In this document: positions 1 to 8,206 of the stretch, piece by piece
Layout of the letters: the number at the start of each line of letters is the position of its first letter
Numbering within the stretch: position 1 is the first letter of the stretch
Source of the DNA: JBOGDS01 sp050743075
Lineage (GTDB): Bacteria; Actinomycetota; Actinomycetes; Jiangellales; Jiangellaceae
DNA length: 62,986 bases
Reading direction: 5' to 3'
NCBI GenBank assembly: GCA_050743075.1
Contig: JBOGDS010000008.1
Coordinates: 1-62,986, forward strand
Notes under the pieces: generated by a model
Databases searched by the model: none
Told to the model about the DNA's origin: nothing
What the model saw: the letters and a program-made list of their open reading frames with translations, nothing else
Made by a program: the position numbers and the translations under genes

Positions 1-1
1 C

Positions 2-211
2 AAGAAGTTCGTGCGCATGGTCCAAGCCCACTGGGACGGCATCGTTCAGTGACACCGCACCCGCGCCAGCAACGGCATCCTGGAGGGCACCAACAGCCTG
101 GTGCAAGCGGCCAAGCGCAAGGCCCGCGGCTACCGCAGCAAGCACAAGATGATCACCATCATCAACCTCATCGCCGGCCGGCCGCCCCCACCCACAATCC
201 ACACGATCTAG
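2..211 (+). pseudogene. ISL3-family transposase C-terminal remnant with internal stop
   Basis: The frame beginning at base 2 reads as the tail of an ISL3-type transposase: HWDGIV, then TRASNGILEGTNSLVQAAKR and ARGYRSKHKMITIINLIAG, the usual conserved end of that family. An in-frame TGA at 50-52 splits it, so it cannot give a full product. The frame ends at TAG 209-211 after a Pro/Thr tail that is unlike the family. The 5' part lies outside the window. Family assignment is from recalled motifs; the internal stop is read directly. Confidence 0.7.
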
Positions 212-299
212 CGAGGAGCCGATGTCTGGAACGTGCCCCGCGCCCGCGTTGCCGTGTGAGCGTGGGGAAGGTCACGCAGCCGGCTGCCGCGCTGCTCAC

Positions 300-305
300 T
301 ACCGT
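300..305 (+). promoter_or_regulatory. Extended -10 (TACCGT) for a leaderless mutase mRNA
   Basis: TACCGT followed by 7 nt and then the ATG at 313 fits the actinobacterial TAnnnT -10 spaced for transcription to start at the start codon. No Shine-Dalgarno sequence precedes the ATG, which agrees with leaderless translation. Inference from spacing only. Confidence 0.45.
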
Positions 306-312
306 GTGAGCC

Positions 313-1902
313 ATGACCGACGACGGCGCCCACACGGAGTCCGGCCTGCCGTTCGAGCCGGTCTACGGGCTGGAGGCGCTGTCGGGCTGGGATGCGGAGC
401 GCCGCCTCGGCGCGCCGGGCGAGTATCCGTTCACGCGCGGCGTCTACCCGACGATGTACACCGGCCGGCCGTGGACGATGCGACAGTACGCGGGGTTCGG
501 CACGGCGGCCGAGTCCAACCGGCGTTATCACCAGCTCGTCGCCGCCGGAACCGGAGGGCTCTCCGTCGCGTTCGACCTGCCCACGCAGATGGGTTACGAC
601 TCCGACGCGCCTGCCGCCCACGGCGAGGTCGGCAAGGTCGGCGTCGCGGTCGACTCGGTCGACGACATGCGGACGCTGTTCGACGGCATCCCGCTCGACC
701 GCGTGTCGACCTCGATGACGATCAATGCGCCGGCTGCGCTCCTGCTCCTGCTGTACCAGCTCGTGGGCGAGGAGCAGGGGGTGACGGGTGCGAAGCTGAC
801 CGGCACCGCCCAGAACGACGTTCTCAAGGAGTACATCGCCCGCGGCACGTACATCTACCCTCCGGCCGCGTCGCTGCGCCTGACCAGCGACATCTTCGCG
901 TACTGCCGGCGGGAGCTGCCGCGCTGGAACACGATCTCGATCTCGGGCTACCACATGGCCGAGGCCGGGGCCACGCCCGTCCAGGAGGTGGCGTTCACGC
1001 TGGCCAACGGCCGGGAGTACGTCCGGGCAGCCCTATCGGCCGGACTCGGGGTGGACGAGTTCGCCCCCCGGCTTTCGTTCTTCTTCGTGTCTCGGACGAC
1101 CTTGCTCGAGGAGGTCGCGAAGTTCCGGGCGGCCCGACGGATCTGGGCCCGGGTCATGCGCGACGAGTTCGGCGCGGCGGACCCCCGGTCGCAGATGCTG
1201 CGGTTCCACACCCAGACCGCAGGCGTGCAGCTCACCGCGCAGCAGCCGGAGGTCAATCTGGTGCGGGTTGCGGTCCAGGGGCTCGCCGCGGTGCTCGGCG
1301 GGACCCAGTCGCTGCACACCAACGCCTACGACGAGGCGATCGCCCTGCCGACCGAGAAGGCGGCCCGGCTCGCGCTGCGGACCCAGCAGGTACTGGCCTA
1401 CGAGACCGACGTGACCCGCACCGTCGACCCGTTCGCGGGTTCGTACGTCGTCGAGTCACTGACCGACGACCTGGAGACCGCCGTGCTGGACCTCATGACC
1501 CGGGTCGAGGACCTCGGTGGCGCCGTCCACGCGATCGAGCGCGGCTTCCAGAAGAGCCAGATCGAGCACTCCGCGTACGTGGTCGCCAAGGAGATCGACT
1601 CCGGCGAGCGCACGGTCGTCGGGGTCAACCGGTTCACCACCGACGGAGACGAGCCGTACGAACCGCTGAAGGTCGATCCGGCCATCGAGGAGGCGCAACG
1701 GGTTCGGCTGGCGAAACTGCGCGAGAACCGGTCCGGCAACGAGGTCACCCGTGCGCTCGACGCCCTCCGAACCGCCGCCGCCGGCACGGCCAACGTGCTC
1801 GACCCGATGCGCGGCGCGCTGGCGGCGCGCGCGACCGTGGGCGAGGTCTGCGACGCCCTGCGCGAGGTCTGGGGCGTCTACGAGCCGCCGGCCGCCTTCT
1901 GA
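313..1902 (+). CDS. Methylmalonyl-CoA mutase large subunit, no B12 domain (acyl-CoA mutase family)
   Basis: 529-residue catalytic TIM-barrel subunit of a B12-dependent acyl-CoA mutase (methylmalonyl-CoA/succinyl-CoA interconversion). It ends after the substrate domain; the cobalamin-binding domain with DxHxxG is absent, so a separate small subunit must be supplied from elsewhere. Motifs: RPWTMRQYAGF (Tyr59), GTAQNDVLKEYIAR (Arg177), SISGYHM (His214). Tyr59 and Arg177 align with Tyr89 and Arg207 of Propionibacterium methylmalonyl-CoA mutase, which hold the substrate carboxylate; isobutyryl-CoA mutases have Phe and Gln there. A methylmalonyl-CoA-type substrate is therefore favoured over isobutyryl-CoA. 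An in-frame stop at 307-309 fixes ATG 313 as the earliest start. It stands alone before the nucleoside operon, with about 100 bp between. Confidence 0.9.
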   Translation: MTDDGAHTESGLPFEPVYGLEALSGWDAERRLGAPGEYPFTRGVYPTMYTGRPWTMRQYAGFGTAAESNRRYHQLVAAGTGGLSVAFDLPTQMGYDSDAPAAHGEVGKVGVAVDSVDDMRTLFDGIPLDRVSTSMTINAPAALLLLLYQLVGEEQGVTGAKLTGTAQNDVLKEYIARGTYIYPPAASLRLTSDIFAYCRRELPRWNTISISGYHMAEAGATPVQEVAFTLANGREYVRAALSAGLGVDEFAPRLSFFFVSRTTLLEEVAKFRAARRIWARVMRDEFGAADPRSQMLRFHTQTAGVQLTAQQPEVNLVRVAVQGLAAVLGGTQSLHTNAYDEAIALPTEKAARLALRTQQVLAYETDVTRTVDPFAGSYVVESLTDDLETAVLDLMTRVEDLGGAVHAIERGFQKSQIEHSAYVVAKEIDSGERTVVGVNRFTTDGDEPYEPLKVDPAIEEAQRVRLAKLRENRSGNEVTRALDALRTAAAGTANVLDPMRGALAARATVGEVCDALREVWGVYEPPAAF

Positions 1903-1973
1903 AGGCGTCCCGGCGCTAGGTCACAGGTCGGCATCGAGGTCCCCGAGCGGGCGGGACGACCCACGCTGACCTA

Positions 1974-1979
1974 TATCCT
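1974..1979 (+). promoter_or_regulatory. Candidate -10 (TATCCT) for the nucleoside-uptake operon
   Basis: TATCCT lies about 45 nt before the start of the BMP lipoprotein gene, in the only non-coding stretch upstream of the operon (1903-2019). No convincing -35 is visible 16-18 nt upstream, so confidence is low. Confidence 0.3.
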
Positions 1980-2019
1980 TACCGCCCAGATTGACAACCG
2001 GCGGGGCATGGAGGGGCAT

Positions 2020-3108
2020 GTGAACAGGAAACTTCGACTTGCCGCGGTGGTCGGTGCCGTGGCGCTGTTCGCCGCGGCATGTGGCGACGCACCCGAGGAC
2101 GACGAGCCGGCGACAGGTGGCGAACCGACCGAGGAGACGACCGACTTCCTCGGCTGCATGGTCACCGACTCCGGCGGCGTCGACGACCGGTCGTTCAACG
2201 CATCGGCCTGGCTGGGCCTCCAGAACGCCGAGTCCGAGCTGGGGATCGAGGCCGACTTCGTCGAGTCCAACGCCGAGACCGACTTCGTGCCCAACGTCGA
2301 CCAGATGGTCGCCCGCGACTGCGGCATCATCATCACGGTCGGCTTCCTGCTTGGCGACGCCACCGCCGCCGCAGCCACGGCCAACCCGGAGGAGCAGTTC
2401 GCGATCGTCGACTTCGGCTACGACCCACCGATCGACAACGTCAAGCCGCTGATCTTCGACACCGCACAGGCCGCGTTCCTCGCTGGGTACCTCGCAGCGG
2501 GCATGACCGAGACGGGCACGGTCGCCACGTTCGGCGGTATCAACATCCCCACGGTCTCGATCTTCATGGACGGCTTCGCCGACGGCATCGCGCAGTTCAA
2601 CGAGACCAGGGGCGAGGACGTCCAGCTGCTCGGCTGGGACAAGGAAGCGCAGAACGGGTCGTTCACCGGGGACTTCCAGAACCAGGCCAACGGCCAGAAC
2701 CTCACCAACACCTTCATCCAGCAGGGTGCGGACATCGTCCTGCCGGTGGCGGGTCCGGTGGGTCTGGGGGCAGCGGCCGCCGCCGAGGCAGCGGGTAACG
2801 TCAAGATCATCTGGGTCGACTCCGACGGTTTCGAGTCCGCGTCCCAGTACGCTCCGCTGTTCCTCACCAGCGTGGTCAAGCGCATCGACAACGCCGTGCT
2901 CGCCGCCACCGAGGGAGCCGTCAACGAGGAGTTCAGCGCCGACCCGTACGTCGGCACGCTGGAGAACGAGGGCGTCGGCATCGCGCCGTACCACGACTTC
3001 GAGGACCAGGTGCCCGACGAGCTGAAGCAGGAGATCGGCGATCTGCGCCAGCAGATCATCGACGGTGAGCTCACCGTCGAGTCGCCGTCGTCGCCGGTGG
3101 GTGGCTGA
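2020..3108 (+). CDS. BMP-family nucleoside-binding lipoprotein of an ABC transporter
   Basis: Substrate-binding lipoprotein of the BMP/PnrA (purine nucleoside) family, anchored outside the membrane and delivering nucleosides to the following ATPase and permeases. The N-terminus has positive charges, a hydrophobic stretch and the lipobox-like FAAAC with Cys at about residue 21. Family motifs include DSGGVDDRSFN, the purine-stacking region near DFGYD, and WVDSDGF. GTG 2020 is preferred because GGAGGGG lies just upstream at good distance; ATG 2008 (4 residues longer) is possible but its ribosome site is too close. First gene of a same-strand operon running to deoA. A strong hairpin behind it probably keeps its mRNA in excess over the transporter genes, usual for binding proteins. 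Confidence 0.93.
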   Translation: MNRKLRLAAVVGAVALFAAACGDAPEDDEPATGGEPTEETTDFLGCMVTDSGGVDDRSFNASAWLGLQNAESELGIEADFVESNAETDFVPNVDQMVARDCGIIITVGFLLGDATAAAATANPEEQFAIVDFGYDPPIDNVKPLIFDTAQAAFLAGYLAAGMTETGTVATFGGINIPTVSIFMDGFADGIAQFNETRGEDVQLLGWDKEAQNGSFTGDFQNQANGQNLTNTFIQQGADIVLPVAGPVGLGAAAAAEAAGNVKIIWVDSDGFESASQYAPLFLTSVVKRIDNAVLAATEGAVNEEFSADPYVGTLENEGVGIAPYHDFEDQVPDELKQEIGDLRQQIIDGELTVESPSSPVGG

Positions 3109-3132
3109 CTCTCCCGAGCTGATGTGAGCCAT

Positions 3133-3186
3133 CGGGGGCCCGTAGGCGGTACCGTCCGGATCGAGCGAGCCTGCCACGGGCCCCCG
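3133..3186 (+). terminator. Intra-operon hairpin between binding protein and ATPase genes
   Basis: A perfect 11-bp inverted repeat (CGGGGGCCCGT at 3133-3143, ACGGGCCCCCG at 3176-3186) encloses a 32-nt loop that can itself pair around GGTACC. There is no U tract. Its position after the lipoprotein stop suggests partial termination or mRNA 3'-end protection. Its 3' arm ends 2 bp before the ATG at 3189, so that ATG would be poorly accessible. Confidence 0.6.
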
Positions 3187-3236
3187 TCATGCCGCGACCA
3201 CGAGGGGCGGGTCGCGTCGGAGGGAGGCGACCCGCG

Positions 3237-4856
3237 CTGAAGCTCCAGCTGCGTGGCATCACCAAACGCTTCGGCGCCCTGGTGGCCAACGACCGCATCG
3301 ACCTCACCGTCGAGCCGGGAGAAATCCACGGCCTGCTCGGCGAGAACGGGGCCGGTAAGAGCACGCTGATGAACGTCCTCTACGGACTGCTCCAGCCCGA
3401 CGAGGGCGAGATCCTCGTCGACGGGAAGCCGCTTCGCATCGACGGCCCTGGCGATGCCGTCGCCGCCGGCATCGGGATGGTCCACCAGCACTTCATGCTG
3501 GTCCCCGTGTTCACGGTCGCGGACAACGTCATGCTTGGCTACGAGCGCACCCGCGGCCGTGGGTTCCTCGACCATGCCGCGGCACGCAGGCAGGTCGAGG
3601 ACCTCTCCGCCCGCTTCGGGTTCGACGTCGACCCCGACGCCCTGGTGGAGGACATCCCGGTCGGCGTACAGCAACGGGTCGAGATCATCAAGGCGCTCGC
3701 CCGCGAGGCGAAGGTGGTCATCCTCGACGAGCCGACCGCGGTACTCACACCCCAGGAGACCGACGAGCTCATCGGCATCATGCGCGAGCTCAAGAGCTCC
3801 GGCACGTCCATCGTTTTCATCACCCACAAGCTGCGGGAGGTCCGCGCGGTCGCGGACCGCATCACCGTGATCCGCAGCGGCGCCGTCGTCGACACCGTCG
3901 CGCCGGACACGACCGAGACCGAGCTGGCCTCCCTCATGGTGGGGCGTACCGTGCAGCTCACCGTCGACAAGGAGCCGTTCGCTCCCGGTGATCCCGAGCT
4001 CGTCGTGACCGACCTACGCGTCGTCGACGACCTCGGCCACGTCAAGGTCGACGGCCTCTCCTTCGACGTGCGCCACGGCGAGATCGTCGCGCTGGCCGGT
4101 GTGCAGGGCAACGGCCAGACCGCCTTGGTCGAGGCGCTGCTCGGGCTGCAGGACGACGTGTCCGGCTCGGTCAAGCTGAACGGGCGCGAGCTGCTCGGCG
4201 AGTCGGCCAAGGAGATCATCGACGACGGTGTCGGCTATGTTCCGGAGGATCGTTCGCACGACGGGCTGATCGGCTCGTTCACCGTCGCGGAGAACCTCGT
4301 ACTCAACCAGCACGACCGGGCGCCGTTCGCCAACGGCATCTCGATGTCGCCCGCCAAGGTCAGGAGCAACGCGGTCGCCCTGGTCGAGGAGTTTGACGTC
4401 CGCACCCAGGGCGTCGAGGCGCCGGCGTCGTCGCTGTCCGGTGGCAACCAGCAGAAGCTGGTCATGGCCCGCGAGCTGTCCCGTCCGCTGGAGCTGTTCG
4501 TAGCCTCGCAGCCGACCCGGGGCGTCGACGTCGGCTCTGTCGAGTTCCTGCACAACCGGCTCGTCGCGGAGCGCGACCGCGGCACGCCGGTGCTGATCGT
4601 CTCGACCGAGCTCGACGAGGTCCTCGGCGTCGCCGACCGGATCGCCGTCATGTACCGCGGCCGCATCGTCGGGATCGTCGGGCCGGACACCTCGCGCGAT
4701 GTGCTCGGCCTGATGATGGCCGGGGTGCCGCTCGAGGAGGCCAGGCAGGCCGCGGCAGAGCGCGGCCCCACGGCGCTCACCGCTCAGGACGAGGCCCCGG
4801 ACACCGCACCCATGCAGCAGGAGCACCGCGTGGAGACCTGGGGAGGTGAGCCGTGA
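3237..4856 (+). CDS. Nucleoside ABC transporter ATPase, tandem ABC domains
   Basis: Cytoplasmic ATPase with two fused ABC domains, the type paired with BMP proteins (NupO/YufO-like). Domain 1 has Walker A GENGAGKST, a degenerate signature VGVQQRVEI and Walker B VVILDEPTAVL. Domain 2 has a degenerate P-loop GVQGNGQT, a good signature LSGGNQQ, and Walker B ending VASQPTRGVD, where Gln replaces the catalytic Glu; this asymmetry is normal for nucleoside and sugar importers. Start choice: ATG 3189 has no ribosome site and abuts a hairpin, whereas GGAGGGAGG at 3219-3227 lies 9 nt before CTG 3237, giving the expected N-terminus (KLQLRGITKRFG). A CTG start is rare, so ATG 3189 (16 residues longer) remains the alternative. 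The 3' end overlaps the permease gene by 4 nt. Confidence 0.92.
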   Translation: MKLQLRGITKRFGALVANDRIDLTVEPGEIHGLLGENGAGKSTLMNVLYGLLQPDEGEILVDGKPLRIDGPGDAVAAGIGMVHQHFMLVPVFTVADNVMLGYERTRGRGFLDHAAARRQVEDLSARFGFDVDPDALVEDIPVGVQQRVEIIKALAREAKVVILDEPTAVLTPQETDELIGIMRELKSSGTSIVFITHKLREVRAVADRITVIRSGAVVDTVAPDTTETELASLMVGRTVQLTVDKEPFAPGDPELVVTDLRVVDDLGHVKVDGLSFDVRHGEIVALAGVQGNGQTALVEALLGLQDDVSGSVKLNGRELLGESAKEIIDDGVGYVPEDRSHDGLIGSFTVAENLVLNQHDRAPFANGISMSPAKVRSNAVALVEEFDVRTQGVEAPASSLSGGNQQKLVMARELSRPLELFVASQPTRGVDVGSVEFLHNRLVAERDRGTPVLIVSTELDEVLGVADRIAVMYRGRIVGIVGPDTSRDVLGLMMAGVPLEEARQAAAERGPTALTAQDEAPDTAPMQQEHRVETWGGEP

Positions 4857-6094
4857 CGGGTACCGCAACGACGCAGCCGCCCCCACCACCGGCGCCGGCG
4901 GACCAGCCGGCGGCCGCGGCCGGGCGGGGCCGGCAGGTGCGCGACACGGTGGTCCTCACGGCCTTGTCGGTGCTGCTCGCCCTCATCGTCGGGGCCGTGC
5001 TCATCATCGTCGCGGATTCGGACGTCCAGGACGCTGCGTCGTACTTCTTCTCCGCCCCCGGCGACACGCTGCGAGCCGCGTGGGACGCGGTCTCCAGCGC
5101 GTACGTAGCGTTGTTCCAGGGTGCCATCGTCGATCCGACGGCGAGCACGGCGACCGCCCTATTCCGTCCGTTCACCGAGTCGCTGGTCTTCGCCATCCCG
5201 CTGATCGCCGCCGGCATGTCCGTTGGGCTGGCCTTCCGGGCGGGTCTGTTCAACATCGGTGCCGAGGGCCAGATCATCCTGGGCGCGATCGGCGCGGCCT
5301 GGGTCGGCTTCGCGCTCGACCTGCCGCCGGTCGTGCACGTGGTGCTGGCGCTGCTGGGTGGTGTCGTGTGCGGCGCCGTCTGGGGAGGTATCCCCGGATT
5401 CCTCAAGGCCCGGACGGGTGCCCACGAGGTCATCACCACGATCATGCTCAACTACATAGCGCGGTTCCTGGTGTTGTACCTGCTGTCGACAACCGCCTTC
5501 CAACGTCCGGGTCGCACCGACCCGATCAGCCCGCAGGTCGACGACAATGCGGAGCTGCCGCTGCTGCTCGGTGACTGGTCGCGGTTACACGCCGGTCTGC
5601 TGGTCGTGCTGGCCACGGCCGCCGGAGTGTGGTGGCTGCTCAACCGCAGCACGGTCGGCTTCAAGCTCCGCGCCGTCGGCGCGAACCCCTGGGCCTCTCG
5701 GACCGCCGGCATCCGCACCGGCATGACCACGTTCGTCGCGATGGCCATCGCCGGTGGCCTGGCCGGCCTCGCGGGCGCGTTCCAGATCCTCGGCACCGAG
5801 AAGTCGTTGACAGGTGGCGTCTCCGCTGGCATCGGCTTCGACGCGATCACGGTGGCGCTGCTCGGCCGAGGCAACCCGGTCGGCATCGTGCTGGCCGGCA
5901 TCTTGTTCGGCGCGCTGCGGGCCGGGGGCGTCACCATGCAGGCGCGCACCGGCACCCCCATCGACATCGTGCTCGTCGTGCAGTCGCTCATCGTGCTGTT
6001 CATCGCGGCGCCGCCGTTGGTGCGGGCGATCTTCCGGATCCGGACACCCGGCGCTGGCGGGACGCTGCAGGTGTCGAAGGGGTGGAACGCGTGA
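4853..6094 (+). CDS. Nucleoside ABC transporter permease 1 (BPD_transp_2)
   Basis: 413-residue integral membrane permease of the BPD_transp_2 family. A Pro/Ala-rich cytoplasmic N-terminus is followed by about nine hydrophobic segments. The family loop GLFNIGAEGQ and the TGAHEVITTIMLNYIA segment are clear; the latter is typical of the larger permease in BMP-type nucleoside transporters. GTG 4853 overlaps the ATPase stop (GTGA) and GGAGGTGAG stands just upstream, so translation is coupled. It forms the heteromeric channel with the next gene product. Confidence 0.93.
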   Translation: MTGTATTQPPPPPAPADQPAAAAGRGRQVRDTVVLTALSVLLALIVGAVLIIVADSDVQDAASYFFSAPGDTLRAAWDAVSSAYVALFQGAIVDPTASTATALFRPFTESLVFAIPLIAAGMSVGLAFRAGLFNIGAEGQIILGAIGAAWVGFALDLPPVVHVVLALLGGVVCGAVWGGIPGFLKARTGAHEVITTIMLNYIARFLVLYLLSTTAFQRPGRTDPISPQVDDNAELPLLLGDWSRLHAGLLVVLATAAGVWWLLNRSTVGFKLRAVGANPWASRTAGIRTGMTTFVAMAIAGGLAGLAGAFQILGTEKSLTGGVSAGIGFDAITVALLGRGNPVGIVLAGILFGALRAGGVTMQARTGTPIDIVLVVQSLIVLFIAAPPLVRAIFRIRTPGAGGTLQVSKGWNA

Positions 6095-7389
6095 GCGCGA
6101 CGATGACGACACCGTCGGTGCCGTCCGCTGCACCGGAGCCGCCAGCCGTCACCGAACGTCCGCCCAGTTGGCGGGTGCCGATCACGCTGGCAGTCTTCGG
6201 CGCCTTCGCCCTGGTCGTGTTCGGCCTCGGTGCCGACTCGGGCCAGACCAGCACCTTCGGTATCACGCTGGGCTCGGAGGCGTTCGAGATCGCGCCGGTG
6301 GAACTGCCCACCCGGGCGACGGCGATCGTGCTGTCGGTGGCGTGCCTCGCCCTGGCCGGGTTCGCAGCGCTGCGCGTCAACCGTCGGCAGCGCATCCCGC
6401 TCTGGGTGACCATCGGTTTCGCCGCCCTGTGGATGCTGGCGTTTCTGGTCTGGGCCATCGTCGGAAACACCGTGTCGCTCACCGGCCTGCTCCGGGGTAC
6501 CGTGCTGCTGGCCGTCCCCCTGGTGTTCGGTGCGCTGTCCGGGGTGCTGTGCGAGCGGGCGGGCGTCATCAACATCGCGATCGAGGGCCAGCTGCTCGCG
6601 GGTGCCTTCCTCTCCGCCGTCGTCGCCAGCCTCACCGACAGCCTGTGGGTCGGGCTGGTGGCCGCGCCGCTGGCCGGGCTGCTGGTCGGGATGCTGCTCG
6701 CCCTGTTCGCGATCCGCTACGTCGTCGACCAGATCATCGTCGGCGTCGTCCTCAACGTCCTGGTCATCGGGCTGACCGGGTTCCTGTACGGGCGGCTGCT
6801 CGCGCCGGATCAGGACGTCTGGAACCAGCCCGGGAGGTTCGATCGGATCAAGATCCCCGTGCTGGGCGACATCCCGGTCCTGGGCCCGGTGCTGTTCGAC
6901 CAGTCGATCATCGTCTACCTCATGTACGCAGCCGTCGTGGTCGTGCAGGTCGCGCTGTTCCGGACCCGCTGGGGGCTGCGGGTGCGGGCCGTCGGGGAGC
7001 ACCCGACCGCAGCCGACACGGTCGGCATCCGGGTCAACCGCACCCGGGTCAAGAACGTGCTGATGGGCGGCGCCATGGCCGGCGTCGGCGGCGCGTTCTT
7101 CACCCTCGGGTCGGTTGGGGCGTTCGGCCGGGAGATGACGGCCGGGCAGGGGTTCATCGCGTTGGCCGCCATGATCTTCGGGCGCTGGTCGCCCGTCGGG
7201 GCCCTGTTCGCCGCTCTGCTGTTCGGCTTCGCCAACAACCTGCAGGGCGTTCTCGGTGTCATCGGCACCCCGATCCCGAGCGAGTTCATGCTGATGGCGC
7301 CCTACCTCGCGACGATCTTCGCCGTCGCCGGCCTCGTGGGCCGGGTGCGGGCACCTGCGGCCGACGGCCAGCCCTACGTGAAGGCGTGA
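6091..7389 (+). CDS. Nucleoside ABC transporter permease 2 (BPD_transp_2)
   Basis: 432-residue second permease. The start is GTG 6091, overlapping the stop of permease 1 (GTGA); the open frame upstream of that is only a shadow of permease 1. Hydrophobic helices surround the family motif ERAGVINIAIEGQLL and VDQIIVGVVLNVL. A longer N-terminal region with three extra hydrophobic segments precedes the core. It completes the importer and is followed after 4 nt by cdd. Confidence 0.93.
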   Translation: MSATMTTPSVPSAAPEPPAVTERPPSWRVPITLAVFGAFALVVFGLGADSGQTSTFGITLGSEAFEIAPVELPTRATAIVLSVACLALAGFAALRVNRRQRIPLWVTIGFAALWMLAFLVWAIVGNTVSLTGLLRGTVLLAVPLVFGALSGVLCERAGVINIAIEGQLLAGAFLSAVVASLTDSLWVGLVAAPLAGLLVGMLLALFAIRYVVDQIIVGVVLNVLVIGLTGFLYGRLLAPDQDVWNQPGRFDRIKIPVLGDIPVLGPVLFDQSIIVYLMYAAVVVVQVALFRTRWGLRVRAVGEHPTAADTVGIRVNRTRVKNVLMGGAMAGVGGAFFTLGSVGAFGREMTAGQGFIALAAMIFGRWSPVGALFAALLFGFANNLQGVLGVIGTPIPSEFMLMAPYLATIFAVAGLVGRVRAPAADGQPYVKA

Positions 7390-7393
7390 ACGC

Positions 7394-7789
7394 GTGGGTG
7401 AACCGGTCGACTGGGACGTCCTGCGGTCCGCCGCTGCGGAGGTCGTCGAGCGGGCTTACGCGCCGTACTCCCGCTTCCCGGTCGGCGCGGCCGCCCTGGT
7501 GGACGACGGGCGGGTCGTCGTCGGCTGCAACGTCGAGAACGCGGCCTACGGCGTCGTGCTGTGCGCCGAGTGCGGCGTGGTGTCGTCATTGCATGCCGGC
7601 GGCGGCGGCCGGCTGGTCGCGATCACCTGCGTCGGCGGTCACGGGCAGCGGCTGATGCCGTGCGGGCGGTGCCGCCAACTGCTCTGGGAGCACGGTGGCC
7701 CCGACCTGCTGGTCGACAGCCCCGAAGGGGTGCTGCCGATGAGCGAGGTCCTGCCTCAGGCCTTCGACGCGGAAGACCTCCGGACGTGA
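7394..7789 (+). CDS. cdd: Cytidine deaminase
   Basis: 131-residue homotetrameric-type cytidine deaminase, converting cytidine and deoxycytidine to uridine and deoxyuridine. Zinc ligands Cys57, Cys90 and Cys93 (CAEC and PCGRC) and catalytic Glu59 are present, with the substrate segment CNVENAAYG. GTG start 4 nt after the permease stop. In the operon it prepares imported pyrimidine nucleosides for the phosphorylase encoded 1.6 kb downstream. Confidence 0.95.
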   Translation: MGEPVDWDVLRSAAAEVVERAYAPYSRFPVGAAALVDDGRVVVGCNVENAAYGVVLCAECGVVSSLHAGGGGRLVAITCVGGHGQRLMPCGRCRQLLWEHGGPDLLVDSPEGVLPMSEVLPQAFDAEDLRT

Positions 7790-8157
7790 CCACGGACGGC
7801 GGCCGCGCTCCCGTGCCGCGTGCGGTGGGCTACGTGGCGCTGGTCATGGTCGTCGTGGGTGCCGTCGCGATCGCTGCCGGAACGATCGGCGTCTCCGACG
7901 AGTCGACCGGACGGGCGTTGGCCAGCATGGGCGTGATGGCCACCGGGGCCGTATTGCTCGTGGTCGGATGGCAGCTGCGTCGGGGAGAACGCTGGGCATA
8001 CCAGGCGGCCGTGGTCGTGCTTGCGCTCCTCCTCGCCGGTTGGGTCGTCCGCGGGATCGTCGCGCGGGAGTCCTGGTTCGCCGGTCAGCTCATCGGGCCG
8101 GCGCTCGGGCTCTGGGTCCTGCTCCGGTCGGAGTCCCGAGAGCATTTCGCCCGGTGA
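7786..8157 (+). CDS. Small four-helix membrane protein, unknown function
   Basis: 123 residues with four predicted hydrophobic helices (around 14-36, 46-64, 74-94 and 103-117) joined by short charged loops. The GTG start overlaps the cdd stop (GTGA), so it is translationally coupled. I do not recognise a family. Position suggests co-expression with nucleoside uptake, but no functional residue can be named. Confidence 0.7.
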   Translation: MTTDGGRAPVPRAVGYVALVMVVVGAVAIAAGTIGVSDESTGRALASMGVMATGAVLLVVGWQLRRGERWAYQAAVVVLALLLAGWVVRGIVARESWFAGQLIGPALGLWVLLRSESREHFAR

Positions 8158-8206
8158 TGCCCCGGCCGGCCGTGTCAGAGTGGTCGCAACCGTCAGGAGC
8201 GTGTCC

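Noticed and set aside
222..1919. Overlapping plus-strand frame of 565 codons over the mutase gene
   Set aside because: Arg-rich alternative frame; the 313-1902 frame carries all family motifs.
1991..1996. TTGACA resembling a -35 box before the BMP gene
   Set aside because: Only about 20 nt before the start codon and overlapping the ribosome-site region; no space for a -10.
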